Source: Chryseobacterium sp. SSA4.19
GTDB taxonomy: Bacteria > Bacteroidota > Bacteroidia > Flavobacteriales > Weeksellaceae
Assembly (NCBI RefSeq): GCF_022601875.1
Contig: NZ_JAKVIP010000011.1
Coordinates: 62,001-126,000 of the forward strand
Length of the DNA stretch: 64,000 nucleotides
Direction of reading: 5' to 3'
Position 1 is the stretch's first letter. Every line of letters begins with the position of its first letter. The position numbers and the translations under genes were made by a program. The notes beneath the pieces are model-generated. The model worked only from the letters and a program-made list of their open reading frames with translations, was not told where the DNA came from and ran no database searches. This document shows, piece by piece, positions 24,874 to 33,758 of this stretch.

Positions 24874-26451
24874 ATGGCAGAAATAAATCCGGCAGAAGTA
24901 TCTGCGATCTTAAAACAGCAATTGGCCAACTTCGATACTCAATCCAATGTTGAGGAAGTAGGTACAGTTTTAACCATCGGTGATGGTATTGCTCGTGTAT
25001 ACGGGTTAGAAAACGTACAATACGGAGAGTTGGTGAAATTTTCTAGTGATGTAGAAGGTATTGTACTTAACCTTGAAGAAGACAACGTAGGGGTTGCTCT
25101 ACTTGGGGAGAGTAAATTGGTAAGAGAAGGTGATACCGTAAGAAGAACCAACAGAATCTCTTCTATCAAAGTAGGAGAAGGAATGTTAGGAAGAGTAGTG
25201 GATACTCTGGGTAACCCGATTGATGGTAAAGGTCCTATTGAAGGGGATTTATACGAAATGCCATTGGAAAGAAAAGCTCCGGGAGTGATCTACAGACAGC
25301 CGGTAACTGAACCGTTACAGTCTGGTATCGTAGCAATAGATTCTATGATTCCTGTAGGAAGAGGACAGAGAGAGCTTATCATTGGTGACAGACAGACTGG
25401 TAAAACAACAGTTGCCATTGATACGATCATCAACCAAAGAGAATTTTTTGATGCAGGAAATCCTGTATATTGTATATATGTTGCGATTGGGCAGAAAGCT
25501 TCTACCGTAGCACAAATTGTAAAAACACTTTCTGATAAAGGCGCTTTAGCATATACGGTAATCGTTGCGGCTAACGCATCAGACCCGGTTCCGATGCAGG
25601 TATATTCTGCAATGGCGGGAGCTTCTATCGGTGAATTCTTCAGAGATACCGGTAGACCTGCTTTGATCGTTTATGATGATTTATCCAAGCAGGCGGTTGC
25701 TTACCGTGAGCTTTCTCTGTTATTGAGAAGACCACCGGGCCGTGAAGCTTATCCTGGAGACGTTTTCTATCTTCACTCAAGATTATTGGAAAGAGCGGCA
25801 AAAGTAATCGCTGATGACAATATCGCCAGCCAGATGAATGATTTACCTGATTCATTAAAGCCTATCGTAAAAGGAGGAGGATCTTTAACTGCTCTTCCAA
25901 TCATCGAAACTCAGGCGGGTGACGTTTCTGCATATATTCCGACGAACGTAATTTCTATTACCGACGGACAGATTTTCTTGGAGTCTGACTTATTCAACTC
26001 AGGGGTTCGTCCTGCAATCAATGTAGGGATCTCTGTATCGAGAGTAGGAGGTAACGCTCAGATCAAATCAATGAAAAAAGTATCCGGTACCCTTAAGCTA
26101 GACCAGGCTCAATATAAAGAACTGGAAGCGTTTGCTAAATTCGGTTCTGACCTTGATGCTTCTACTTTAGCAGTAATCTCTAAAGGAGAAAGAAACGTTG
26201 AGATCCTGAAGCAGCCGGTAAACTCTCCGCTTCCTGTAGATAGTCAGGTAGCTATGATCTACGCAGGAACTGAGAACTTATTGAGAAACGTTCCGATCAG
26301 AAAGGTAAAAGAATTCCAGATTGAATATATCGCTTTCCTTAGATCTAAGCACCCTGAAACGATGGCTGCGATCAAAGCCGGGAAAATCGATGATTCCATC
26401 ACTGGTGTTCTTAAGCAGGCTGCTAATGATTTAGCTTCTAAGTATAACTAA
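24874..26451 (+). CDS. atpA: ATP synthase F1 subunit alpha
   Basis: 525 aa. Non-catalytic nucleotide-binding subunit. P-loop GDRQTGKT (171-178), the alpha signature [14 protein letters not shown] at about 380, and the C-terminal helical domain ending NDLASKYN. The beta (atpD) and epsilon (atpC) subunits are absent here; Bacteroidota commonly keep them in a separate atpD-atpC locus. Confidence 0.98.
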   Translation: MAEINPAEVSAILKQQLANFDTQSNVEEVGTVLTIGDGIARVYGLENVQYGELVKFSSDVEGIVLNLEEDNVGVALLGESKLVREGDTVRRTNRISSIKVGEGMLGRVVDTLGNPIDGKGPIEGDLYEMPLERKAPGVIYRQPVTEPLQSGIVAIDSMIPVGRGQRELIIGDRQTGKTTVAIDTIINQREFFDAGNPVYCIYVAIGQKASTVAQIVKTLSDKGALAYTVIVAANASDPVPMQVYSAMAGASIGEFFRDTGRPALIVYDDLSKQAVAYRELSLLLRRPPGREAYPGDVFYLHSRLLERAAKVIADDNIASQMNDLPDSLKPIVKGGGSLTALPIIETQAGDVSAYIPTNVISITDGQIFLESDLFNSGVRPAINVGISVSRVGGNAQIKSMKKVSGTLKLDQAQYKELEAFAKFGSDLDASTLAVISKGERNVEILKQPVNSPLPVDSQVAMIYAGTENLLRNVPIRKVKEFQIEYIAFLRSKHPETMAAIKAGKIDDSITGVLKQAANDLASKYN

Positions 26452-26458
26452 AAATTTA

Positions 26459-26516
26459 ACGTTTAAGGTTTAGATACTGTCTGAACCTTAAACTTCAGAT
26501 CTTAAACCCTGACCCC
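26459..26516. repeat. Degenerate heptamer-like repeat between atpA and atpG
   Basis: The 70-bp gap consists mostly of imperfect 7-bp units (TTTAAGG, TTTAGAT ... TGAACCT, TAAACTT, CAGATCT, TAAACCC, TGACCCC) with inverted arms GTTTAAGGTT / AACCTTAAAC. Same periodicity as the rpsR-rplI gap and the arms around the 60-kb four-helix-bundle gene. Confidence 0.5.
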
Positions 26517-26521
26517 AAATA

Positions 26522-27391
26522 ATGGCAAACTTAAAAGAAATACGAGGCAGAATTACGTCAATTTCATCAACGATGCAGATTACACGTGCTATGAAAATGG
26601 TTTCCGCAGCGAAACTGAAAAAAGCACAGGATGCTATCGTTATGTTGAGACCGTATTCTGAAAAGCTGCAGGAGCTCATTCAGAATGTCAATTCAAGTTC
26701 GGATCCTGATCAGATTTCTGTGTATGCTCAGAAAAGAGAGGTTAAAAGAATACTTTTTATCGCTGTTACCTCAAACAGAGGATTGGCAGGTGCTTTCAAT
26801 TCATCTATCGTCAAAGAACTTAATATCCAGTTTCAGAACAAAGCTCAATATGAGGTTGAAGTACTTTCAATCGGTAAAAAGGCTTATGATGCGGTAAGAA
26901 AAACGCGAACTGTATATTCAAATGAAAGTTCCGTTTTTGATAATCTTAATTTTGATACGGTTTCTAATGTTACTGAAACGGTAATGGCAAGTTTCAGAGA
27001 AGGCAAATTTGATGAAGTATATGTTATTTATAATAAATTTGTCAATGCTGCTACTCAGGAAGTGACCACAGAACAGCTTCTTCCCATTACAATGCCAGAA
27101 GCAGATACTGCAGAAGCTCAGGTAGAAACAGATTATATTTTTGAACCAAACAGAGCGGAAATCTTAGATAATCTGATTCCTAAATCAATTAAAACCCAGG
27201 TGTTTAAAGCGGTTTTGGATTCAGTAGCATCAGAACACGGAGCAAGAATGACTGCGATGCATAAAGCAACCGATAATGCGGAAGCGCTTAGAAATGATCT
27301 TCGGATTTTCTATAACAAAGCAAGACAGGCTGCTATTACAAACGAAATCTTAGAAATCGTTTCCGGAGCGGAAGCATTAAAGAATTCATAA
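26522..27391 (+). CDS. atpG: ATP synthase F1 subunit gamma
   Basis: 289 aa. Central rotor shaft. N-terminal helix ANLKEIRGRITSISSTMQIT and AMKMVSAAKLKKAQ; C-terminal helix with EHGARMTAMHKATDNAEAL and ARQAAITNEILEIVSGAEAL, the two helices that form the coiled coil inside the alpha/beta hexamer. Last gene of the operon; terminator follows. Confidence 0.97.
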   Translation: MANLKEIRGRITSISSTMQITRAMKMVSAAKLKKAQDAIVMLRPYSEKLQELIQNVNSSSDPDQISVYAQKREVKRILFIAVTSNRGLAGAFNSSIVKELNIQFQNKAQYEVEVLSIGKKAYDAVRKTRTVYSNESSVFDNLNFDTVSNVTETVMASFREGKFDEVYVIYNKFVNAATQEVTTEQLLPITMPEADTAEAQVETDYIFEPNRAEILDNLIPKSIKTQVFKAVLDSVASEHGARMTAMHKATDNAEALRNDLRIFYNKARQAAITNEILEIVSGAEALKNS

Positions 27392-27413
27392 GAATTTATT
27401 TTAACATAAATAT

Positions 27414-27445
27414 AAAGCATCGTATACCACGATGCTTTTTTTGTT
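27414..27445 (+). terminator. Terminator of the atp operon
   Basis: Perfect 10-bp stem AAAGCATCGT / ACGATGCTTT, loop ATACC, then TTTTTG. Confidence 0.88.
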
Positions 27446-27467
27446 ACTTTTATTTTGTCTATCTTTG
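27441..27467 (+). promoter_or_regulatory. Promoter of the CNNM/CorC-type gene
   Basis: TTG (27441-27443), 16-nt spacer, TATCTTTG (27460-27467). It begins inside the T-run of the atp terminator. Confidence 0.6.
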
Positions 27468-27495
27468 TCAGTACAAATTTTATATTAATTTTTAA

Positions 27496-28854
27496 ATGGA
27501 CTCGGACATAGTCAGGCTCTTGTTAGCCTTATTTCTTGTTTTACTAAATGGCTTTTTCGTAGCCGCAGAATTTTCAATTGTTAAAGTTCGTTATTCACAA
27601 ATACAGATAAAAGCCGCAGAAGGAAATTCTATGGCAAAGCAGGCAGAGCATATCATTAAGCATCTTGATGAATACTTGTCTGCTACTCAGTTGGGAATTA
27701 CACTTGCTTCGCTTGCTTTAGGGTGGGTAGGGGAAAGTGCCCTTCACCACGTTGTTGAAAATATATTCGACTCACTAAACGTTAGTTTCAGTGATTCTAC
27801 CATTACTTCCATATCCGTTATCATAAGTTTTGTTTTAATTACCATTATGCATATCGTTTTTGGAGAACTTATTCCAAAATCTATAGCGATCAGGAAATCA
27901 GAAGCTACAACGATGGCAACAGCAGTTCCGTTAAGGATTTTTTATGTGATATTCAAACCTTTTATCTGGCTGATGAATTCCATGTCAAACGGGTTCTTAA
28001 GATTGGTTAAAATCCATCCTGCATCAGAACAGGAGATTCACTCAACGGAAGAACTGCAGCTTTTGGTGAAACAAAGTGCCGACAGCGGAGAAATTGAAGA
28101 GGAGAATTATGAGATCATAAAAAATGCATTTGATTTTACAGACCATTCGGCAAAACAGATCATGGTTCCCCGCCAGAATATTACATCAATCGATTTTGAG
28201 GAAGATGTTAATGAAATCATCAATAAAATTATGGACAGCGGATACTCCAGGATCCCTGTTTATATTAATTCTATTGATAATGTAATCGGTATTTTATATA
28301 CAAAAGAAATCATCCGGGAATTTGTTAAGAGAAAAGGTGAGCTTAATCATGATGATCTTAAGGAATTAATGCGGGATGCATTTTTTGTAGTCGGCAGTAA
28401 GAAAATTTCGGATTTGCTGAAAATTTTCCAACAAAAAAAGCAGCATTTGGCGATTGTCATCGACGAATTTGGCGGAACAGAAGGAATTATCACACTTGAA
28501 GATATCCTCGAAGAGTTGGTAGGGGAAATTCAGGATGAAGAAGACGATGAAGAAAAAATTGTTGATAAAATAGGGGATAATACCTATTGGATCCAGGCCA
28601 CACAGCCTTTGGACGAAATTAATGAGTTTTTGCCTAAAAAATTACCGCTTCCGGAAGAAAGCGAGTACAATACGCTCGCCGGATTTATTCTGCATGCTCT
28701 GGAAGATATTCCCGAAGAGAACCAGGAATTTGCTCTTGAAAATTATCACTGTAAAATTCTGAAAATGAATAACAAAAGTGTGGAAATGGTTGAATTGGTC
28801 TATCAGGAACCCAATGATATCCAGGATCTGGCCGAAAAAATAGGAGAGGTTTAA
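27496..28854 (+). CDS. CNNM-domain/CorC-type membrane protein (hemolysin family)
   Basis: 452 aa. N-terminal CNNM (DUF21) membrane domain of four helices (about 1-190; LALFLVLLNGFFVAAEFSIV, ATQLGITLASLALGWVGE). A CBS pair follows (about 205-335; MVPRQNITSID, then IVIDEFGGTEGIITLEDILE). The CorC/HlyC C-terminal domain (about 350-435) completes it. Such proteins are Mg2+ (or Co2+/Na+) transporters regulated by nucleotides bound at the CBS pair; flavobacterial relatives include GldE, but this one is not beside gldD. 19 bp upstream of clpS and likely co-transcribed. Confidence 0.88.
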   Translation: MDSDIVRLLLALFLVLLNGFFVAAEFSIVKVRYSQIQIKAAEGNSMAKQAEHIIKHLDEYLSATQLGITLASLALGWVGESALHHVVENIFDSLNVSFSDSTITSISVIISFVLITIMHIVFGELIPKSIAIRKSEATTMATAVPLRIFYVIFKPFIWLMNSMSNGFLRLVKIHPASEQEIHSTEELQLLVKQSADSGEIEEENYEIIKNAFDFTDHSAKQIMVPRQNITSIDFEEDVNEIINKIMDSGYSRIPVYINSIDNVIGILYTKEIIREFVKRKGELNHDDLKELMRDAFFVVGSKKISDLLKIFQQKKQHLAIVIDEFGGTEGIITLEDILEELVGEIQDEEDDEEKIVDKIGDNTYWIQATQPLDEINEFLPKKLPLPEESEYNTLAGFILHALEDIPEENQEFALENYHCKILKMNNKSVEMVELVYQEPNDIQDLAEKIGEV

Positions 28855-28858
28855 TTAT

Positions 28859-28865
28859 AAGGAGG
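28859..28865 (+). promoter_or_regulatory. Strong Shine-Dalgarno sequence before clpS
   Basis: AAGGAGG, a perfect anti-SD complement, 8 nt before the ATG at 28874. Such sites are rare in Bacteroidota. Confidence 0.7.
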
Positions 28866-28873
28866 CAAATACC

Positions 28874-29179
28874 ATGGTTTTTTATAACAATATAAAAGAT
28901 TACGAAGACCCGAAGCGTCAGTATGAAGAAGAGGTACTCGTTTTGGATGAAACGGATGAAGTTTACAAGCTGGTTTTACACAATGATGATGTGCATACCT
29001 TCGATTATGTCATTGATGCACTGATAGAAATCTGTAAGCATAGTTTGGAGCAGGCCGAACAGTGCACGATCCTGGTGCATTTTAAAGGCAAATGTACCGT
29101 AAAAACAGGATCTTTAGACCTCTTAAAACCCATGCATGAAAAACTTCTTTCACGTGAATTGACAAGTGAAATTGTATAA
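28874..29179 (+). CDS. clpS: ATP-dependent Clp protease adaptor ClpS
   Basis: 101 aa. Delivers N-degron substrates to ClpAP/ClpCP. The ClpS core is visible: YKLVLHNDDVHTFDYVIDAL (about 31-50), with the NDD substrate-pocket region, a cofactor-like C.HSLEQAEQCTILVHFKGKC and the final L.SRELTSEIV strand. N-terminal ~25 residues are the acidic tail used for ClpA engagement. No clp gene is adjacent. Confidence 0.93.
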   Translation: MVFYNNIKDYEDPKRQYEEEVLVLDETDEVYKLVLHNDDVHTFDYVIDALIEICKHSLEQAEQCTILVHFKGKCTVKTGSLDLLKPMHEKLLSRELTSEIV

Positions 29180-29182
29180 TAT

Positions 29183-29211
29183 AAAGCCCTGAATTTCGTC
29201 AGGGCTTTTTT
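29183..29211 (+). terminator. Terminator after clpS
   Basis: 10-bp stem AAAGCCCTGA / TCAGGGCTTT, 6-nt loop, then TTTT. Confidence 0.87.
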
Positions 29212-29249
29212 GTCATTGTACCTGTACATTCTACATTTTAAAAAGTACA

Positions 29250-29280
29250 TTGTTACATCTTATCTAAAATAGTATATTTG
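29250..29280 (+). promoter_or_regulatory. Promoter of udk-divIC
   Basis: TTG (29250-29252), 20-nt spacer, TATATTTG (29273-29280), 26 nt before the udk ATG; full match to the Bacteroidota consensus. Confidence 0.78.
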
Positions 29281-29306
29281 TAAAACGATAAAGAAACAAA
29301 AAAATA

Positions 29307-29921
29307 ATGCTTGTAATAGGAATTGCGGGAGGTACAGGATCCGGCAAAACTACGGTTGTTGATAAGATTATCCAGCAGCTTGATATTGAAGGAATGAATA
29401 TCCTTTCTCAGGATAATTATTATCATGACAATCATAATTTAACGCTTACGGAAAGAGAAGCTTTAAATTACGACCATCCGAAGTCCATAGATTTTGAACT
29501 GATGCTGAAACACGTAAAAGCATTAAAAAATAATGAATCGATTGAACAGCCGATCTATAGTTTTGTTACCCATTCCAGGACTGGGGACCATGTTACAGTG
29601 GAACCTAAAAATGTATTGGTTGTAGAAGGCATTCTGGTGCTTACCAACAAGGAGCTGCTAAAAGAATTTGATCTTAAAGTCTTTGTTCATGCTGATTCAG
29701 ATGAAAGGCTGATCAGAAGAATAAGAAGAGATACCCAGGAAAGAGGAAGAGATTTGAATGAGGTATTGCACCGTTATCAGACCACTCTAAAACCAATGCA
29801 TCAGGAATTCATTGAGCCTTCAAAGAATGAAGCGGATTTAATCATTCCAAACATGAGGCAGAATTCTGTGGCCATTGATTTTTTAACGACGGTTATTAAA
29901 AATTCATTGAGAAAACATTAA
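29307..29921 (+). CDS. udk: Uridine kinase
   Basis: 204 aa. Phosphorylates uridine/cytidine in pyrimidine salvage. P-loop GIAGGTGSGKTT (5-16); LSQDNYYHDN (substrate/Mg), NYDHPKSIDFELM (base recognition), and RRIRRDTQERGRDLNEVL (lid) are all standard. Co-transcribed with the next gene (1-nt gap). Confidence 0.95.
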   Translation: MLVIGIAGGTGSGKTTVVDKIIQQLDIEGMNILSQDNYYHDNHNLTLTEREALNYDHPKSIDFELMLKHVKALKNNESIEQPIYSFVTHSRTGDHVTVEPKNVLVVEGILVLTNKELLKEFDLKVFVHADSDERLIRRIRRDTQERGRDLNEVLHRYQTTLKPMHQEFIEPSKNEADLIIPNMRQNSVAIDFLTTVIKNSLRKH

Positions 29922-29922
29922 A

Positions 29923-30279
29923 ATGAAAGAAAATAAGCTTATTAAAGATATCCAGCCTAAGTCTGAGACCATTAAACTTATCCAGAAATATATTCTGAAT
30001 AAATATACCATTACCATCTGTCTGTTTCTGGTCTGGATGATTTTCTTTGATAAGACCTCCTTCTTGGTAATTAATGAGCTGAACGGTGAAATCAGTAAAT
30101 ACGAAGAACAGCTTGAGTACTATAAAACGGAATATGAGAAAAACGATGCGTTTTATAAAAAACTGATGAACAATAAATCGGAAAAAGAAAAATACGCGCG
30201 GGAAAACTATTTTATGAAAAAGCCGAATGAGGAAATTTTTATTCTGGTCGTTGACAGTACGAATATTGCAAAAAAATAA
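29923..30279 (+). CDS. FtsB/DivIC-type septum formation initiator
   Basis: 118 aa. A short cytoplasmic N-terminus, one transmembrane helix (about 30-50; YTITICLFLVWMIFF), then a periplasmic coiled coil (about 58-100) ending in ARENYFMKKPNEEIFILV, the FtsB/DivIC motif. These bitopic proteins bridge FtsL and FtsQ/DivIB in the divisome. It follows udk directly, an arrangement usual in flavobacteria. Confidence 0.85.
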   Translation: MKENKLIKDIQPKSETIKLIQKYILNKYTITICLFLVWMIFFDKTSFLVINELNGEISKYEEQLEYYKTEYEKNDAFYKKLMNNKSEKEKYARENYFMKKPNEEIFILVVDSTNIAKK

Positions 30280-30280
30280 C

Positions 30281-30326
30281 TCAGAAGCAATGACGAAATG
30301 TTAATTATCTTTCGTCATTGATCTGA
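30281..30326. repeat. Long hairpin between the divIC-like gene and mutA
   Basis: Arms TCAGA-ag-CAATGACGAAA (30281-30298) and TTTCGTCATTG-a-TCTGA (30310-30326) pair over 16 bp with one small internal loop; 11-nt apical loop. There is no T-tract, so it is not a standard terminator. Confidence 0.65.
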
Positions 30327-30392
30327 AAGCCGGATTAAAATCAATAGGAGAATAAGATTGGCTTTGACCGCTCAAAAATTTTAAATAAAATT

Positions 30393-31544
30393 ATGTCAGA
30401 TACAGCCTGGGAAAATTTAGTAAAAAAGCAGCTTAAAACAGAAGATATTTATTCCGTTCTTTCCAAAGAAAACCTGGAAGGAATTAAGGTAAAACCTTTC
30501 TATTCTTCGGTTGACAAACCATTGGTAAATTTACCTAAAATTGAAGAAAGCACACAGCTGGTTTCAAGGTATCATGAAAGTCTTGAAGAAGATGTATTCG
30601 CTTTTCTTTTGGATCATAATGTTGAAAACCTGGTACAGAAAATAATTTTTGTTAACAATACAGACCTGGCAGGACATATCAGTCCTAAAGAAGAGGATCA
30701 GTATTTTTCATTAATCGATGTATTTGACGAAGAAAAAGCAGAAATCGATGATCAGCTGGTCAAAGAACTTCTTGCAAAACAATTCAGAAGGAATATTTGC
30801 ATTGACATTTCTCTTCACCAGAATGCAGGTGCCTCTATTATTCAGCAACTGGGAATTGCTTTGGCAAAGACGAAAGAACTAATAGAAATGTACGGTTCGG
30901 AAGTTCTTAATAAACTTATTTTCAGAATCGCCGTCGGGGGAAATTATTTCTTTGAAATCGCCAAATTAAGAGCTTTTAAGATAGTTTTTAATCAACTGTC
31001 AAAAGAATATGATCTGGACTTAATCCCCTATATTTTTGCAGAAACTACATTAAGAAATAAAGCGGTTTCAGACCATGAAAATAACCTGATCCGCTCTACT
31101 TTAGAACTGGCTTCAGCGATGATCGGTGGTGCAGATGCTGTTTTCAGCAACAACTATTTAATTGATAAAAGTACAGAAAATTCTGAAGAAATTTCTTTTA
31201 AGCAACAAATTGTTTTAGCTTATGAAAGCATTATTAACGTATTTGAAGATGCTTCTAACGGCAGCTACTATGTAGAGGATGTTACCCGGCAGATGGCAGA
31301 AAAATCCTGGGCTTTGTTTGTTGAAATGGAAGAAGTAGGCGGTTATCTGAAATTATTAAAGCAAGGTAGTATTCAGAAGAAGATCTACGACCATGCCGTT
31401 GAAGAGCAGAAATGGGTTGAAGAAGGCAGAATAAAGCTGATTGGAGTTAACTTATATCCTAGGTTAGAAGTGAAAAAGTCAATTGCTGAGTTATACAGCG
31501 AAAATAAAATCAAAGCAGTTCGATGGTCAGAAATGTTTGAATAA
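30393..31544 (+). CDS. mutA: Methylmalonyl-CoA mutase small (beta) subunit
   Basis: 383 aa, much shorter than the ~615-aa classical small subunit because the C-terminal B12-binding-like domain is missing; this short form is usual in flavobacteria. TIM-barrel features: ISLHQNAGASIIQQLGIALA (about 144-163), RIAVGGNYFFEIAKLRAF (about 188-205), NNLIRSTLELASAMIGGADA. The small subunit is non-catalytic and stabilises MutB. The catalytic MutB gene is not next to it. 2-nt gap to the DinB gene suggests translational coupling. Confidence 0.87.
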   Translation: MSDTAWENLVKKQLKTEDIYSVLSKENLEGIKVKPFYSSVDKPLVNLPKIEESTQLVSRYHESLEEDVFAFLLDHNVENLVQKIIFVNNTDLAGHISPKEEDQYFSLIDVFDEEKAEIDDQLVKELLAKQFRRNICIDISLHQNAGASIIQQLGIALAKTKELIEMYGSEVLNKLIFRIAVGGNYFFEIAKLRAFKIVFNQLSKEYDLDLIPYIFAETTLRNKAVSDHENNLIRSTLELASAMIGGADAVFSNNYLIDKSTENSEEISFKQQIVLAYESIINVFEDASNGSYYVEDVTRQMAEKSWALFVEMEEVGGYLKLLKQGSIQKKIYDHAVEEQKWVEEGRIKLIGVNLYPRLEVKKSIAELYSENKIKAVRWSEMFE

Positions 31545-31546
31545 AC

Positions 31547-31987
31547 ATGAAAGAGAAACTGACAGATTTATTTGAATACACTTATCATTTCAACAATGAA
31601 ATGATAAAGTTGATCTCTGAACATATTTTAAAAATCGATGAGAAAACCATCAGTCTAATCAATCATACACTCAATGCCCAGCAGATCTGGAATTCCAGGA
31701 TTTTAATAGAAAAATCTTTTGAGGTTTGGCAAATAAATCCTTTTGAAAGCCTTGAAGAGCTTAACCATCTGAATTTCAGGAAAAGCCTTGAAATTATTGA
31801 AAAATTTGATCTTGATCAAAAAATTGAATATCAGAATTCAAAAGGAACAATATTTTACAACGGTATTTTTGAAATGCTCTTTCAGGCAATCAATCATTCA
31901 ACCTACCATAGAGGACAGATCAATACTTTATTAAAGCAGAGCGGGCTTGAACCTTTACTGACGGATTATATTTTTTATAAAAGATAA
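31547..31987 (+). CDS. DinB-like metal-binding protein
   Basis: 146 aa, four-helix-bundle DinB fold. The three-His metal site is partly visible: HTLNAQQIWNSRIL (His about 41) and HSTYHRGQINTLLKQSG (two His about 117 and 121). Family members include thiol transferases and many uncharacterised proteins. Coupled to mutA by a 2-nt gap, but no functional link is known; chemistry cannot be assigned. Confidence 0.82.
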   Translation: MKEKLTDLFEYTYHFNNEMIKLISEHILKIDEKTISLINHTLNAQQIWNSRILIEKSFEVWQINPFESLEELNHLNFRKSLEIIEKFDLDQKIEYQNSKGTIFYNGIFEMLFQAINHSTYHRGQINTLLKQSGLEPLLTDYIFYKR

Positions 31988-32019
31988 TTGATAAATCCTT
32001 TTCGAAATCTGTAGCTCAC

Positions 32020-33168
32020 TTGGAAAATAAAATACTAAACGAAGCCGTACAAGAATATATTAACGCCAATCTAAATACAGATTTGCATGCATTATTGCTG
32101 AAAAAATCTCCATTTCCGGAAGTTTTCATGCAGGAAATTGTCCAGCAGATAAAAGGAAAACAGGTCGCAAAGAGAAAATTTCCATTTTTACTGAAAGATG
32201 GGATTCTTTTTCCTCCGCAGCTCAATTTGGAACAGTCATCTTCGGAACAAACAGCCCGTTATAAATCTGGAATTCTTAAAGGAAAAAAGTTTATCGATCT
32301 AACAAGCGGTTTTGGAATTGATGCCTATTATCTATCCCGGAATTTTGATGATGTTACGTTGGTTGAACAGAATACAGAACTTTTAGAAATAGTTCAGCAT
32401 AATTGGACCTTTTTAGATCGGAAAGCCAAATTTGTCAACCAGAAGCTGGAAGATTTTCTTCAGGAGAATGAAGAAACTTTTGATGTTGCTTATCTTGATC
32501 CTGCGCGGCGAGATCTACTTAAAAATAAAGTTTTTCTACTCGAAGATCTGTCACCGGATATCTTAGCAATCCAGGAACAATTGCTTTCCATTTCAAATGA
32601 AGTTGTGATTAAACTGTCGCCATTGATCGATTTGAAATATCTGGTTTCAGTATTACCGTGCATTTTCAGGATTGAGATCATTGCAGTGAAAAATGATGTT
32701 AAAGAAATTGTTGTTTTTCTTTCCGGAAATAAATCACAAGAAATTTTATGCAATTGCATCAATTTAGAAAGCGGAGAACCCGATTTCAGCTATAACTTTA
32801 GAGAAGAAGAAAATGCGGTTTCAGAATATGCTGAACCGCGTAATTTTATCTATATTCCCAATCATTCGGTTTTAAAAGCTGGCATTTTTAATTTGATTTC
32901 AGAAAAATTTGCCTTAAAAAAGCTTCATCCAAATACCCATATGTATACTTCGCACAAGAAAATAGAAAATTTCCCTGGAAGAATATTGAATATGGAAATC
33001 ATTGAAGCCAAGCAGATTAAAAAGAAAAGCCAATATAATATTATTTCAAAAAATCATCCGCTGAGACCGGAGCAAATCAAGAAAAAATACAGCTTAAAAG
33101 ACGGCGGAGAACATTACCTTATTTTTACACAATCTGTAAAAGGCAAAATAATTTTAAAATCAGTATAA
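32020..33168 (+). CDS. Class I SAM-dependent methyltransferase with C-terminal THUMP-like domain
   Basis: 382 aa. The first available in-frame start is TTG at 32020; the first in-frame ATG lies ~35 codons further, inside a conserved-looking helix, so TTG is preferred. SAM motif I FIDLTSGFGIDAYYLSRNFD (about 91-110), motif IV VAYLDPARRD (about 156-165). The C-terminus (PNHSVLKAGIFNLISEKFAL ... FPGRILNMEIIEA) is the THUMP-like domain found with RNA methyltransferases. Likely modifies rRNA or tRNA, substrate unknown. 32 bp after the DinB gene. Confidence 0.85.
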   Translation: MENKILNEAVQEYINANLNTDLHALLLKKSPFPEVFMQEIVQQIKGKQVAKRKFPFLLKDGILFPPQLNLEQSSSEQTARYKSGILKGKKFIDLTSGFGIDAYYLSRNFDDVTLVEQNTELLEIVQHNWTFLDRKAKFVNQKLEDFLQENEETFDVAYLDPARRDLLKNKVFLLEDLSPDILAIQEQLLSISNEVVIKLSPLIDLKYLVSVLPCIFRIEIIAVKNDVKEIVVFLSGNKSQEILCNCINLESGEPDFSYNFREEENAVSEYAEPRNFIYIPNHSVLKAGIFNLISEKFALKKLHPNTHMYTSHKKIENFPGRILNMEIIEAKQIKKKSQYNIISKNHPLRPEQIKKKYSLKDGGEHYLIFTQSVKGKIILKSV

Positions 33169-33173
33169 AAATG

Positions 33174-33204
33174 TTGCCGAAAAATATAGGATTTCTTAAT
33201 TTTG
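33174..33204 (+). promoter_or_regulatory. Promoter of the small lipoprotein gene
   Basis: TTG (33174-33176), 20-nt spacer, TAATTTTG (33197-33204). Implies a leader of about 90 nt. Confidence 0.7.
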
Positions 33205-33224
33205 GGCAAACAAAAATTAAAACT

Positions 33225-33273
33225 TGAAACCGCATGCTGCTAAAATAATGATTATGCTTATTACGCGGTTTCA
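33225..33273 (+). promoter_or_regulatory. Structured 5' leader element
   Basis: 9-bp stem TGAAACCGC (33225-33233) / GCGGTTTCA (33265-33273) enclosing an inner AATAA / TTATT stem (33244-33248, 33258-33262). Lies between the promoter and the ATG at 33300. Function unknown. Confidence 0.5.
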
Positions 33274-33299
33274 TACGACCTTTAAAAAATAATTTTCAT

Positions 33300-33605
33300 A
33301 TGAAAAAATTAGTTATATGTTTAGCCATCGCTGCGGTTGCTGTAAGCTGTAAAAAAATACAGGCTGGTGGAAATAAGGCTGTTATTAAGCTGGAAGAAGG
33401 CGCGGACCGGTATTCTGACGATGAGCAGACGAGCGGTGAGCAGGATAATCTTTCTGAGTACAGAGGTGATGCACATGACGGACATGAAACTCCTGCGAAA
33501 ACAGATACTGCCGGCGCAGCAGTACAGCATAAGGCAGAAGATGGAAAACATTCTGATGCAACTCCTATACCTGAAGGATCTCAGACACCAAAGGCTGAAC
33601 ATTAA
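33300..33605 (+). CDS. Small acidic lipoprotein
   Basis: 101 aa. Lipoprotein signal peptide with lipobox AVSC (Cys17). The mature part is low-complexity and charged, rich in Asp, Glu, His, Thr and Gly (EGADRYSDDEQTSGEQDN, HDGHETPAKTDTAG), predicted disordered. KK follows the Cys, lacking the acidic residues of the Bacteroidota surface-export signal, so it probably stays in the periplasm. No family recognised. The long structured leader is notable. Confidence 0.75.
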   Translation: MKKLVICLAIAAVAVSCKKIQAGGNKAVIKLEEGADRYSDDEQTSGEQDNLSEYRGDAHDGHETPAKTDTAGAAVQHKAEDGKHSDATPIPEGSQTPKAEH

Positions 33606-33758
33606 TGATCTACAATACAAAGGTATCCTGCAGAAATGCGGGATATTTTTTGATTGATGATTAATTGCTGCCGTAATAAAAAAGCAATATGTAAAATTCT
33701 ACTTTTTACTTGTTGCTAAGGTGCAATTTTTTTACTTTTAACAAAATAAAATTTTACA

